Below the pieces are notes generated by a model. The model had not been told where the DNA came from, ran no database searches, and saw only the letters and a list, made by a program, of their open reading frames with translations. From contig JBBQCD010000018.1 of the NCBI GenBank assembly GCA_038318385.1, positions 1 through 64,000 of the forward strand: a stretch of 64,000 nt of DNA. Direction: 5' to 3'. Positions 43,836-52,633 of the stretch are shown one piece after another; position 1 is the stretch's first letter; each line of letters starts with the position of its first letter. The stretch comes from Schlegelella_A sp038318385 (GTDB lineage Bacteria > Pseudomonadota > Gammaproteobacteria > Burkholderiales > Burkholderiaceae_C). Both the position numbers and the translations under genes were made by a program.

Positions 43836-45023
43836 ATGACTCATTCGATCCCGCTGCCGCAACGCGACGGCACGCTCGCCACCTACACCCTCAGTGGCCG
43901 CGAGGCCTGGAAGGCCCCTGCAGCGCCACGCTTCGACCGCATCGCCTACTCGGCCGCGCACGTCGTCGCCGACGCGCGCGCCGCGGTCGATCCGTGGGTC
44001 GACGCCGCAATCGACTGGGACGCGACGATCGCCTACCGCGTGCGCCTCTGGAAGATGGGTCTCGGCGTGGCCGAGGCCATGGACACCGCGCAGCGCGGCA
44101 TGGGCCTGGACTGGCCGACGTCGCTCGAGCTGATCCGGCGCTCGCTGGACGCTGCGCGAGACGTTCCCGGCGCGCTGGTCGCCTCGGGTTGCGGCACCGA
44201 CCAGCTTCCCGCCGATGGCGCGAAGGGCGTCGACGATGTCATTCGCGCCTACGAGGAGCAGATGGCTGCGATCGAAGGCCTCGGTGGGCGGCTGATCGTC
44301 ATGGCGAGCCGGGCGCTGGCCCGCGTCGCCAAGGGGCCTGCCGACTACGAGAAGGTCTACGACCGGGTGCTCGCGCAGGCGCGCCAGCCCGTCGTCCTGC
44401 ACTGGCTCGGCGACATGTTCGACCCTGCGCTCGCCGGCTATTGGGGCAGCAATGACGTCGACCAAGCGATGGAGACCGCACTCGGCGTCATCGCCGCCCA
44501 TCCCGACAAGGTCGACGGCATCAAGATCTCGCTGCTCGACAAGGACCGCGAAATCGCCATGCGCAGGCGGCTGCCGCCGGGCGTGCGGATGTACACCGGC
44601 GACGACTTCAACTACGCCGAACTGATCGCCGGCGACGCCGTCGGCGACGCACCGAACCAGCGCCACAGCGACGCGCTGCTCGGCATCTTCGATGCGATCG
44701 CCCCGGCCGCCAGCGCGGCGCTCGCCGAGCTCGCCGCCGGCCGCGTGGCACGCTTTCACGAGATCCTCGCCCCGACCGTGCCGCTGTCGCGTCACATCTT
44801 CCAGGCGCCGACCCGCTTCTACAAGACCGGGGTCGTGTTCATGGCCTGGATCAACGGCCATCAGGACCACTTCACCATGGTCGGTGGGCAGCAGAGCACG
44901 CGGTCGCTGCGCCACTTCGCCGAACTGTTCCGGCTGGCCGATGCCGCCGGCCTGATCGAGCAGCCGGAGCTCGCCGCACGGCGGATGCGCCACTTGCTCG
45001 CGCTGCACGGCGTCGAGGTCTAG
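43836..45023 (+). CDS. DUF993 protein, dihydrodipicolinate synthase superfamily
   Basis: Protein of 395 residues resembling the DUF993 family, a distant branch of the class I aldolases typified by DapA. Seen: VVLHWLGDMFDPALAGYWGS, DGIKISLLDKDREIAM with a Lys at the place where DapA-type enzymes form a Schiff base, and MYTGDDFNYAELIAGDA. The reaction is unknown to me; a retro-aldol or C-C lyase step is the natural inference. RBS AGGTGAAG lies before ATG 43836. Confidence 0.87.
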   Translation: MTHSIPLPQRDGTLATYTLSGREAWKAPAAPRFDRIAYSAAHVVADARAAVDPWVDAAIDWDATIAYRVRLWKMGLGVAEAMDTAQRGMGLDWPTSLELIRRSLDAARDVPGALVASGCGTDQLPADGAKGVDDVIRAYEEQMAAIEGLGGRLIVMASRALARVAKGPADYEKVYDRVLAQARQPVVLHWLGDMFDPALAGYWGSNDVDQAMETALGVIAAHPDKVDGIKISLLDKDREIAMRRRLPPGVRMYTGDDFNYAELIAGDAVGDAPNQRHSDALLGIFDAIAPAASAALAELAAGRVARFHEILAPTVPLSRHIFQAPTRFYKTGVVFMAWINGHQDHFTMVGGQQSTRSLRHFAELFRLADAAGLIEQPELAARRMRHLLALHGVEV

Positions 45024-45063
45024 CGCGAGCCCTGCGAAAACAAGAATCCCTGCGACCTTCACC

Positions 45064-45930
45064 ATGCGCGACTTCTCCACCAACCACCGCTGGCTCTCGA
45101 TCAACACCGCAACCGTGCGCGCCCAGTGGAAGCTCGACCGCATCGTCGAGGAGTGCGCCCGGCGCGGGATCCGCGCGATCTCGCCGTGGCGCGACCAGGT
45201 CGCGGAGATCGGCCTGGAGCACCTGGCGGCGCTGGTTCGCACCCACGGCATCGAGCTGTCGGGCTACTGCCGGGGCGGGATGTTTCCGGCCGCGACCGCC
45301 GAAGGACGGCGCGCCGCCCTCGACGACAACCGCCGCGCGATCGACGAGGCGCGCACGCTCGATGCGGCCTGCCTGGTACTGGTGGTCGGCGGCTTGCCGG
45401 GCGCGCTGCAGGGCCAGGCGGAGAGCAAGGACATCGCCGCCGCCCGCAATGATGTCCGCGACGGCATCGCCGGCATCCTCGAGTACGCGCGCAGCGTCGG
45501 CATGCCGCTGGCGATCGAGCCCTTGCATCCGATGTACGCCGCCGACCGCGCCTGCGTGAACACGCTGGAGCACGCCCTCGATCTCTGCGACACCCTCGAC
45601 CCGGAGCAAAGCGGCGCCCTCGGCGTCGCCGTCGACGCCTACCACGTCTGGTGGGATCCGAAACTCGAGGCCCAGATCGCCCGCGCCGGGTCGGCTCGCA
45701 TCCTGGCGTTTCACGTCTGTGACTGGCTGGTGCCGACGAAGGACCTGCTCAACGACCGCGGCATGATGGGCGACGGCGTCATCGAACTGCCGCAGATGCG
45801 AGGCTGGGTCGAGAGCGCCGGCTTCGCCGGCTACAGCGAAGTCGAGATCTTTTCGGCCGAGAACTGGTGGAAGCGCGACGGCGGCGAGGTCCTCGACACC
45901 TGCATCGAGCGGCACCGCAGGGTGGTGTGA
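45064..45930 (+). CDS. Xylose isomerase-like TIM barrel protein (second)
   Basis: Protein of 288 residues of the sugar phosphate isomerase/epimerase family. N-terminal RDFSTNHRWLSINTATVR; metal-ligand positions in LAIEPLHPMYAADR, VDAYHVWWDPKLEAQIA, FHVCDWLVPTKD and EVEIFSAENWW. It is clearly different from the first TIM barrel of the operon, so the two probably do different steps. Last gene of the forward operon, 40 bases after the DUF993 gene. Confidence 0.88.
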   Translation: MRDFSTNHRWLSINTATVRAQWKLDRIVEECARRGIRAISPWRDQVAEIGLEHLAALVRTHGIELSGYCRGGMFPAATAEGRRAALDDNRRAIDEARTLDAACLVLVVGGLPGALQGQAESKDIAAARNDVRDGIAGILEYARSVGMPLAIEPLHPMYAADRACVNTLEHALDLCDTLDPEQSGALGVAVDAYHVWWDPKLEAQIARAGSARILAFHVCDWLVPTKDLLNDRGMMGDGVIELPQMRGWVESAGFAGYSEVEIFSAENWWKRDGGEVLDTCIERHRRVV

Positions 45931-45931
45931 G

Positions 45932-45949
45932 GGTCAGCGACTGCTGGCC
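45932..45949 (+). terminator. Stem-loop after the catabolic operon
   Basis: GGTCAGC-GACT-GCTGGCC, a 7-bp stem (one G-T pair), begins 2 bases after the last stop codon of the operon. No T-run follows, so it is only a possible terminator or 3'-end protector. Confidence 0.35.
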
Positions 45950-45963
45950 AGGACGGCATCAGC

Positions 45964-45991
45964 GGCGCGGCAGCGACGGCGCGGCAGCGAC
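45964..45991. repeat. Two-copy 14-bp tandem repeat
   Basis: GGCGCGGCAGCGAC occurs twice head to tail, exactly, in the 157-base gap between the catabolic operon and the convergent MFS gene. Nothing else notable is seen in that gap. Confidence 0.6.
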
Positions 45992-46087
45992 GGGCTTGCG
46001 CGAGCTCCGTTTCGAAAATTCCTAGGCACTGCGCTCGCGCAAGGCCGCCGCTGCTTCGGCACAGGGGAATCCAGGCCCCCTGCGAAA

Positions 46088-47317
46088 TCAAGCCGGCGCC
46101 AAGACCGTGCGCCGGACCCAGCGCACGCGGAACGCGCTCGCGACCATCATCAGTTGAACCACGGCGATGCCGAGCCAGACCTGTGACGGATGGCCGAGAT
46201 CCATCAACGTGCCGAAGAGCAACGGGGCGATGGCCTGGCCGATGTCGAGTCCCGAGTAGACGACGCCGTACACGCGACCCGTGGCGTTCTCCGGCGACGA
46301 GCGCTTGACGAGCAGATCGCGAGAGGGGGCGGCGATGCCGGCGCCCAGACCCATGGCCCCGAACAGGAACGGCACGGCGGCGGCGGGGATGTCGCTGAAG
46401 CCGATCACCAGGGCGATCACTGCGGCGGCGCTGAAACCGATGCCGACGATCCGTTCGCAGCGCGCCGGATCCGCGGCGAGAAAGCCGCCGAGGACCATGC
46501 CACCGGCGCTGGCGACCATGTAGATCGTCAGGCAGATCCCCACCAGGCCCTTCGGAACGCCATGCAACAGGCGCGCGGCTTCCGGCGCGAATGCCTGGAT
46601 GCCGCTCAGGGCCACGGCGTAGAAAAGGAAGAACGTGAAGCACATCCAGACGGCGGGGATGCGCAGGAACGCGAGGCCGTCGTCGGCCTTTCCGGTCGAC
46701 GTCGACGCCGCCGGCACCGGGTCGAGCAGGAGCCGCCTTCGATTGACCCAGAGCACCAACAGCACCGCCCAGGCCAGCGCCCCGGCAACGACCAGCGCCA
46801 TGCGCCAGGAGTAGGCGATCGTCAATGGCACCAGCAACGCCGGGGCAAGGGCCCAACCGAGGCTGCCGGTGATGCCGTGCACGCTGAACGCGTGGCCGAG
46901 GCGGCTGGCGTGGACCTTGCGATTGAGCAGGGTGTAGTCGACCGGGTGGAAGACGCCGTTGCCGACTCCCGCCAGCACCGAGAACGCCGCCAGCATCGCG
47001 TAACTCGTGCTCGATGCATAGCCGAACGCGGCGGCGCCGAGGAGGGCGAGACCGGCCAGCAGCACGGGCCGCGGGCCGACGCGGTCGACCAGGAATCCCG
47101 ACAGCGTCTGCACGGCGCAGGACACGACGAAGAAGATCGTCATCAGCAATCCGAGTTCGGCGTACCCGACCCCGAAAGCGTCCTTGAGCCAGGGAAAGAG
47201 CGGCGCCAGCAACAGCTGGCTGAAATGGCTCACGCTGTGGGCGACTCCGACGAGCGCGATCAGCTTCACGTCCTCGCGCGCAGGAGGGCGGGCGGCAGCG
47301 GGATTGGCGGCGGGCAT
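46088..47317 (-). CDS. MFS transporter, fosmidomycin-resistance (Fsr)-like
   Basis: Inner-membrane carrier of 409 residues with about 12 helices. The motif A loop is GFLVDRVGPRPVLLAGLALL, and NGVFHPVDYTLLNRKVH, GHAFSVHGITGSLGWALAPA and PSRDLLVKRSSPENATGRVYG resemble the Fsr branch of drug-efflux carriers. Substrate unknown. It converges on the catabolic operon and is divergent from the gene at 47528. Confidence 0.88.
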   Translation of the reverse strand: MPAANPAAARPPAREDVKLIALVGVAHSVSHFSQLLLAPLFPWLKDAFGVGYAELGLLMTIFFVVSCAVQTLSGFLVDRVGPRPVLLAGLALLGAAAFGYASSTSYAMLAAFSVLAGVGNGVFHPVDYTLLNRKVHASRLGHAFSVHGITGSLGWALAPALLVPLTIAYSWRMALVVAGALAWAVLLVLWVNRRRLLLDPVPAASTSTGKADDGLAFLRIPAVWMCFTFFLFYAVALSGIQAFAPEAARLLHGVPKGLVGICLTIYMVASAGGMVLGGFLAADPARCERIVGIGFSAAAVIALVIGFSDIPAAAVPFLFGAMGLGAGIAAPSRDLLVKRSSPENATGRVYGVVYSGLDIGQAIAPLLFGTLMDLGHPSQVWLGIAVVQLMMVASAFRVRWVRRTVLAPA

Positions 47318-47444
47318 GCGGCAGGATCGGGATACGGGCAGACCGCGCCATCCGGCGGGGCCCGCGGATGTTAGCCGGCCGGCCGGCGTTCAGGTTCCGA
47401 TCCGGTCGAATGGTCGCTTTCACCGGACCGTCCGTGCAGGAGGC

Positions 47445-47475
47445 TTGACCGCCCCCTGCCCGGCTTTGCTAGACT
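47445..47475 (+). promoter_or_regulatory. Possible sigma-70 promoter for the roadblock-like gene
   Basis: TTGACC (47445-47450) and TAGACT (47470-47475) are separated by 19 bases, somewhat long. They lie about 52 bases before the GTG start at 47528. The rest of the 210-base gap shows nothing distinct. Confidence 0.4.
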
Positions 47476-47527
47476 GAAACGACGGAGCGCGATTCGCGCC
47501 CCGGCCATTCGGCCCTCGGGAGAACGC

Positions 47528-48814
47528 GTGCTCACATCCTTGTTCGGCGACCTCAATCCGGCCAAGGGTCCGGATGGCAAGCGACAGCTGGACGGCGAAG
47601 ACGAACCGACGTTCGCCGCCACCGCCATCATGGAGACGGTGGCCACGGAAGTGAACGACCGGGGCCAGATGGTCGACCGGCATTCGCAGGATCTGGTCGT
47701 CACGGGATCACCCGCTCAGGCCATTCGCGAGCATTTCGCGGCAACGCGCGCCGACCTCGACACGGCCACGTCGATGATCACCCTCCTCGACCCGGTCGGC
47801 GTCTGGGCATCGGCGGTGATCAAGGCGCTGTCGGACGCCGGCGGCCGCCCGATCGAGCGCCTCCACCTGCGCGAGAAGACGACCCTGCGAACCCTGGCGA
47901 CGATCGAGCGCACGACCCTCGTGCGCCGTCACGAGGACACGCTGCGGATCTGCCATGCGGACGTGCGCGCGCCGGGGCCCGACAACGCCGAGATCCCGAT
48001 GGCGCTGATGGAGCGCAGCCAGATGACGGCGGTGATCGTCGGGCCGATGCAGCCGCATGCCATCGACGCGCTGCTGCAGTCGCTGACGCTGGCGACATCG
48101 CTGCCGACGTGGCGCTGCCCGAACCTGCTCTTCATGCTGCCGCCGAGTGCAGTCTGGATCGCCAACAAGGTCGGCGCCGTGGTCTGGCCCGAACGCCTCC
48201 ACGTCCATGTCCTGAACGAATCGATGACCGGCGCATCCTCGGTCTGGAATGCGATGCTCGGGATGTGGAACCGCGTCAAGCTGCAGCCCGGCTGGGATCC
48301 TTCGGCCGTCTCGCCGATGCTCGGCAGCGACTTCCCGATCAAGGTCGACCAGATCGGCGACAGCACCGCGACCACACGCCCGGGCGCGCTCACTGCGACC
48401 GGCTCCGAAACGCCGCCGGTGATGCGGATCAGCCGCAATCTCATAGACCCGTCGCGCGGCCGCGAGGCGCTCGCCGGCATGCTGACTCTCGACGGTCTGC
48501 TCGGCTGCGCGATCGTCGACAGCACGACGGGACTCGTCATCGCGCGGGAACTGCGCGAGGATCAGCCGGTCGACATCGAGCTCGCCGCGGCCGCCTGCGC
48601 CCAGGTCTTGCGCACCCATCGCCAGGCCGCGCGCAACATGGGACTGACCGACACGGTCGAGGAAATCATCACCACGGCGGGCGGGCGCCAGCAGTTGATG
48701 CGGTCTCTCGCGCGGCACCCCGACCTGTGCCTGATCGCGCTGCTCGACAAGCACCGCACGAACCTCGCGCTCGCCCGTTTGCAGTTGATCGAGGTCGAGC
48801 GCGCCCTTCCCTGA
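47528..48814 (+). CDS. Protein of unknown function with a roadblock/LC7-like C-terminal region
   Basis: Soluble protein of 428 residues starting at GTG 47528, with GGGAGAA 5 bases upstream. No signal peptide or membrane segment. The C-terminal part (about 315-428) has the look of a roadblock/LC7 module: ALAGMLTLDGLLGCAIVDST, then TGLVIAREL, and HPDLCLIALLDKHRTNLALA. Such modules regulate small GTPases in bacteria. The first 300 residues (with LPTWRCPNLLFMLPPSAVWI and PERLHVHVLNESMTGASSVW) match nothing I recognise. No GTPase gene is adjacent. The domain assignment is by eye and tentative. Confidence 0.7.
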   Translation: MLTSLFGDLNPAKGPDGKRQLDGEDEPTFAATAIMETVATEVNDRGQMVDRHSQDLVVTGSPAQAIREHFAATRADLDTATSMITLLDPVGVWASAVIKALSDAGGRPIERLHLREKTTLRTLATIERTTLVRRHEDTLRICHADVRAPGPDNAEIPMALMERSQMTAVIVGPMQPHAIDALLQSLTLATSLPTWRCPNLLFMLPPSAVWIANKVGAVVWPERLHVHVLNESMTGASSVWNAMLGMWNRVKLQPGWDPSAVSPMLGSDFPIKVDQIGDSTATTRPGALTATGSETPPVMRISRNLIDPSRGREALAGMLTLDGLLGCAIVDSTTGLVIARELREDQPVDIELAAAACAQVLRTHRQAARNMGLTDTVEEIITTAGGRQQLMRSLARHPDLCLIALLDKHRTNLALARLQLIEVERALP

Positions 48815-48827
48815 TCTTCCGAGGGGC

Positions 48828-48840
48828 GCCCGCAGCGGGC
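48828..48840. terminator. Small hairpin between convergent genes
   Basis: GCCCG-CAG-CGGGC, a 5-bp GC stem in the 36-base gap between the roadblock-like gene and rnhA. Too short, and without T-run, to be sure. Confidence 0.3.
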
Positions 48841-48850
48841 ACCGTGCGAC

Positions 48851-49303
48851 TCAGGTGGCGCTGTGGCCGCGAAGCGCCAGGGCCTTGTTGGCGAGCGCAT
48901 CGGCACGCTCGTTGTGCGGGTCGCCGTTGTGACCACGGACCCAGCGCGTCGAGACACGGCGCGCATCGGCGACGGCGAAGAGGCGCTTCCACAACTCCAG
49001 GTTGGCAACCGCCTCGCCCTTGGAATTGCGGTAGCCGCGTCGCTCCCACCCCGCGCGCCATTCCATCAGCCCCTTCAGCACGTACTGGCTGTCCGAGACG
49101 AGTTCCACCTCGGCCCCGTCCGGCACTCGCGACAAGCCCTCGAGTGCAGCCGTGAGCTCGGCGATCTGGTTCGTGCCGTGGCCGATGAAGCCGTAGTGAT
49201 CGGTCTCGGTCCTGCTGTCGGGTGCGATGAGCACCGCGCCCCATCCCGCCGGTCCGGGGTTCGAAGGCGCACAGGCGCCGTCGGTGTAGGCGGTCCATTT
49301 CAT
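48851..49303 (-). CDS. rnhA: Ribonuclease HI
   Basis: Removes RNA from RNA-DNA hybrids; 150 residues, full length. Catalytic acids: Asp in TAYTDGACAPSNPGP (residue 8), Glu in NQIAELTAALEGL, Asp in ELVSDSQYVLKGL, and the terminal RGHNGDPHNERADALAN with His and Asp. The ATG overlaps the methyltransferase stop as ATGA. In many proteobacteria dnaQ lies on the other side of rnhA; here it does not. Confidence 0.97.
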   Translation of the reverse strand: MKWTAYTDGACAPSNPGPAGWGAVLIAPDSRTETDHYGFIGHGTNQIAELTAALEGLSRVPDGAEVELVSDSQYVLKGLMEWRAGWERRGYRNSKGEAVANLELWKRLFAVADARRVSTRWVRGHNGDPHNERADALANKALALRGHSAT

Positions 49304-50133
49304 TCGGTCTGCTGCTCCATCATCTTCTCGAGTTCCTGGTGACTGCGCGTGGCTGTGGCGGGCGCGGGGCTGGCAATGGGCACATGGCGCTGCTCGCGGA
49401 TCAGGCCGACCAGGCGCATGCCGCGTACGCGCTTGACGGCGACGACGAAGTACACCGCGCCGAAAACCGGCCACCAGCGGTCGCCGATGCGCTCCATCCA
49501 GCCGAAGCGGGCGAGCCAGGTCGGCGAGCGCAGCGGCGGAAGGTAGCAGCCGAAGCGCCCGGCCTCGACCTCGAAGCTCAGCAGCCGCAGCCAGTCGCGC
49601 ATGCGCCGGAAGCCGAGAAACTCGCCCTCGCTCGGCAGGAACAGGCCCTGGTCGCGCCGCCGCCACAGTCGCCGGCGCAGCCGACCGAGTCCTTGGCGGA
49701 CCCCCCACAGGCTGGCAGGGTTGAAACCGACGATCACGACACGGCCCTCGGGCATCAGGACGCGTTCGACTTCGCGCAGCGCGAGGTGCGGATCGCGGGC
49801 GAGCTCGAGGGCGTGCGGCAGGACCACGAGATCCAGGCTCGCGCTGTCGAAAGGCAGCGCATCGAAGTCGCAATGCAGGGCCACCGCGACTCGCGGCAGC
49901 GCAGCGCCCTCGCCAGGCTCTGGATTTGCGATGCTCTCGGTCGCGACCCAGCGATGCGGCATCCGGTTGGCGCGCAATGCGTCGAGTTCCGGCAGGCCGA
50001 GCTGCAGGGCGTGAAAGCCGAAGAGGTCGGACACGACCGCATCGAGATGCCGCTGCTCCCACTCGAGCAGGTAGCGTCCGGCAGGAGCCTCCAGCCAACG
50101 AGTCAAACCTATAATCGCGCTGCCTTCAGCCAT
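49300..50133 (-). CDS. Class I SAM-dependent methyltransferase (YafS-like)
   Basis: Cytoplasmic methyltransferase-fold protein of 277 residues. VALHCDFDALPFDSASLDLV, then VLPHALELARDPHLALREVE and RVLMPEGRVVIVGFNPASLW fit the second half of the Methyltransf_11 core. The usual first SAM glycine motif is not obvious. In E. coli, yafS lies next to rnhA, and the same coupling is seen here. Start at ATG 50133. The biological substrate is unknown. Confidence 0.85.
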   Translation of the reverse strand: MAEGSAIIGLTRWLEAPAGRYLLEWEQRHLDAVVSDLFGFHALQLGLPELDALRANRMPHRWVATESIANPEPGEGAALPRVAVALHCDFDALPFDSASLDLVVLPHALELARDPHLALREVERVLMPEGRVVIVGFNPASLWGVRQGLGRLRRRLWRRRDQGLFLPSEGEFLGFRRMRDWLRLLSFEVEAGRFGCYLPPLRSPTWLARFGWMERIGDRWWPVFGAVYFVVAVKRVRGMRLVGLIREQRHVPIASPAPATATRSHQELEKMMEQQTE

Positions 50134-50376
50134 CACCGTGATCGCTCTCTTCGCCTTCGCCCATCGCCCCGTCGCAGGGCCCGAACGCCACGTCGCGCGC
50201 GTTGTCGCAGCAAGGCGGCCGAAGGTGCCGGCCGCGATCGATGCGACGAGTTCGTCGCAGGCCGAGATTCTAGTGAACGACCGCCACGCCTTCGCCCTGT
50301 GCCCGGCGCAGCGGCGGCGCCGCCAGCGCTCCTGCGCACGCGGTCCTGCGGCACCACCCCGGAGATCCCCAACCCG

Positions 50377-51984
50377 ATGACCTTGTTCCCCTTCCGCCAG
50401 CTCCGCCTTCGCGTCGATGCCGGCCTCCGCCTCCTGGCCTTGCCGGCGCTCCTTCTCGCCGGATGCGCGACTTCCACCAGCCCCGCGCCCGCCCCCTCCC
50501 CCGCACCCGTCTCCACCGCCAGTGTGCCGCCCTCCGTGACGGCGTCGCCGGCTCCGGCCGCGTCCGCGCCGGCAGCGGCCGCTGCGACCGCTGTGGCCGA
50601 AGCGGACGTTGCAGGGCCCACGGCCGAAGATCCCCTGCGACCCGACGTCCATCTGGACCTCGACGACCGCTCGGCGCGCATCGATCTGTGGGGACGCGTC
50701 CGCGCAGGCTTCGCGATGCCCGATCTCGACACCGACCCGGTGCGCGACTGGGAGCGCTGGTACGCGGCACGGCCCGACTACGTGCAGCGGATGACGGAGC
50801 GCGGCAGCCGCTATCTCTTCCACATCGTCGAGGAACTCGACAAGCGCGGCATGCCGACCGAGCTCGCCTTGCTGCCGTTCATCGAGAGCGCGTACAACCC
50901 GCAGGCCATGTCGACCGCCAAGGCCTCGGGGATGTGGCAATTCATTCCGTCCACGGGCCGCGACTTCCTGCTGAAGCAGAACCTCTTTCGCGACGACAGG
51001 CGTGACGTGCTGGCCTCCACCAAGGCGGCGCTCGACTACCTGCAGCGCCTCTACGGCATGTTCGGCGACTGGCGGCTGGCGCTGGCGGCGTACAACTGGG
51101 GCGAGGGCAATGTCCAGAAGGCGATCGCGCGCAACCAGAAGGCCGGTCTGCCGGCCGATTACCTCAGCCTGAAGATGCCGAACGAGACGCAGCTGTACCT
51201 GCCGAAGCTGCAAGCGGTCAAGAACATCGTCCTGCGGCCCAAGGACTACGGCCTGACGCTGCCGGTGCTGTGGAACCACCCCTACTTCCTCGCCGTGCCG
51301 ATCGAGCGCGACATCGACGTCGCGCTGGCGGTGCAACTCGCCGGACTGTCGCTCGAGGAGTTCCAGACCCTCAACCCGCAGATGAACAAGCCCGTCGTGC
51401 TCGCCGCGGGGACGCCGCGCATCCTGCTTCCGTACGACAACGCCAACCTGTTCGTGCGGCGCCTGCCGAAGCATCGCGGCCCGCTCGCCACCTGGACGGC
51501 GTGGGTCGCCCCCAAGACCATGCGCACGGCCCAGGCTGCAAAGGAGATCGGGATCCCGGAAGCGGAGCTGCGCGAGGTCAATCGGATTCCGGCGCGCATG
51601 CTCATCAAGGCCGGCTCGACGCTGCTGGTGCCGCGTGCCGAGAGCCGGATCGCCGACGTCTCGCTGCACGTCGCCGACAACGCGATGATGGCGCTCGCAC
51701 CCGAAGGCCCCGAACTGCAGAAGCGCACGCTGAAGGCCGGACGCCACGACAGCGTCGCCACGGTCGCCAAGCGCTATCGGGTCTCGCCGAAGCAGGTCGC
51801 GGAATGGAATGACGTCGCCACGACCGCGCACTTCAAGCCGGGTCAGCCCGTCATCGTCTTCACGGCGGTGCGGCAAAAGGGCGCGTCGAGCGCCCACCAC
51901 ACGACGAAGTCTCGCGCCCATGCGCCGGCCGCGAAGTCTGCACCCAAATCGACGTCCCCGAAGGCGCGCAGCAAGAAGCGCTGA
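50377..51984 (+). CDS. mltD: Membrane-bound lytic murein transglycosylase D
   Basis: Outer-membrane lipoprotein of 535 residues that cleaves peptidoglycan glycan strands. Lipobox LLAGC with Cys30, then a Pro/Ala/Ser-rich linker, the SLT domain with catalytic Glu170 in LPFIESAYNPQAMS and the GMWQFIPSTGRDFLL, AAYNWGEGNVQKAI motifs, and a LysM repeat near the C-terminus (AGRHDSVATVAKRYRVSPKQ). The tail is Lys/Ala/Ser-rich. ATG 50377 is the first that exposes the lipoprotein signal. Confidence 0.95.
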   Translation: MTLFPFRQLRLRVDAGLRLLALPALLLAGCATSTSPAPAPSPAPVSTASVPPSVTASPAPAASAPAAAAATAVAEADVAGPTAEDPLRPDVHLDLDDRSARIDLWGRVRAGFAMPDLDTDPVRDWERWYAARPDYVQRMTERGSRYLFHIVEELDKRGMPTELALLPFIESAYNPQAMSTAKASGMWQFIPSTGRDFLLKQNLFRDDRRDVLASTKAALDYLQRLYGMFGDWRLALAAYNWGEGNVQKAIARNQKAGLPADYLSLKMPNETQLYLPKLQAVKNIVLRPKDYGLTLPVLWNHPYFLAVPIERDIDVALAVQLAGLSLEEFQTLNPQMNKPVVLAAGTPRILLPYDNANLFVRRLPKHRGPLATWTAWVAPKTMRTAQAAKEIGIPEAELREVNRIPARMLIKAGSTLLVPRAESRIADVSLHVADNAMMALAPEGPELQKRTLKAGRHDSVATVAKRYRVSPKQVAEWNDVATTAHFKPGQPVIVFTAVRQKGASSAHHTTKSRAHAPAAKSAPKSTSPKARSKKR

Positions 51985-52006
51985 GCCGCTGCTGCGGGGT
52001 CAGCGC
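51978..52006. terminator. Bidirectional hairpin between mltD and recR
   Basis: GCGCTGA (51978-51984) pairs with TCAGCGC (52000-52006), and inside them CCGC pairs with GCGG around a TGCT loop. The outer arms contain the stop codons of both convergent genes. No long T-run, but a stable stem in the right place for a shared terminator. Confidence 0.5.
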
Positions 52007-52587
52007 CGATCGAACAAGGCGTGGGCGATCGTGCCGAGGTCGACGTACTCGAGTTCGCTGCCGATCGGCACGCCCCGGGCCAGTCGCGTGACGCGGACGC
52101 CGCGCGCCTTCAAGGCTTCCGTGAGGACGTGCGCGGTGGCCTCTCCCTCGGCGGTGAAGTTGGTCGCGATGATCACCTCCTCGGTCACGCCGTCGCTGGC
52201 GCGTGCGAGAAGCTGGCGGGCCCCGAGTTGCTCGGGACCGACACCGTCGAGCGGACTGAGACGGCCCATCAGGACGAAGTAGAGCCCGCGGTAGCCTGCA
52301 CTGCGCTCAAGCGCCGCCTGGTCGGCCGGCGTTTCGACGACGCAGAGCTGGCGCGCGTCTCGCGAGGGGTTCGCGCAGATGCTGCAGATCTGCGCCTCGG
52401 TGAAGGTATGGCAACGCTCGCAGTGGCGGAGGTTCTCGACCGCCGCCTCGAGCGCAGCGGCGATGCGGCGCGCGCCCTCGCGGTCGTGTTGAAGCAGATG
52501 AAAGGCCATGCGCTGCGCCGACTTGACGCCGATTCCCGGCAGTCGCCGCAACGCCTCGACGAGGCCCTCCAGCGCCGGCTCAGCCAT
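52000..52587 (-). CDS. recR: Recombination mediator RecR
   Basis: RecFOR-pathway protein of 195 residues. N-terminal HhH (LRRLPGIGVKSAQRMAFHLL), zinc finger CERCHTFTEAQICSICANPS, and a Toprim domain (LCVVETPADQAALERS, EEVIIATNFTAEGEATA). Order dnaX-ybaB-recR is conserved in many bacteria. Confidence 0.97.
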   Translation of the reverse strand: MAEPALEGLVEALRRLPGIGVKSAQRMAFHLLQHDREGARRIAAALEAAVENLRHCERCHTFTEAQICSICANPSRDARQLCVVETPADQAALERSAGYRGLYFVLMGRLSPLDGVGPEQLGARQLLARASDGVTEEVIIATNFTAEGEATAHVLTEALKARGVRVTRLARGVPIGSELEYVDLGTIAHALFDRR

Positions 52588-52633
52588 CGACGCTCAGCAG
52601 GTACGACGGCAGCGAATCTCGCGAGCCGTCCAC

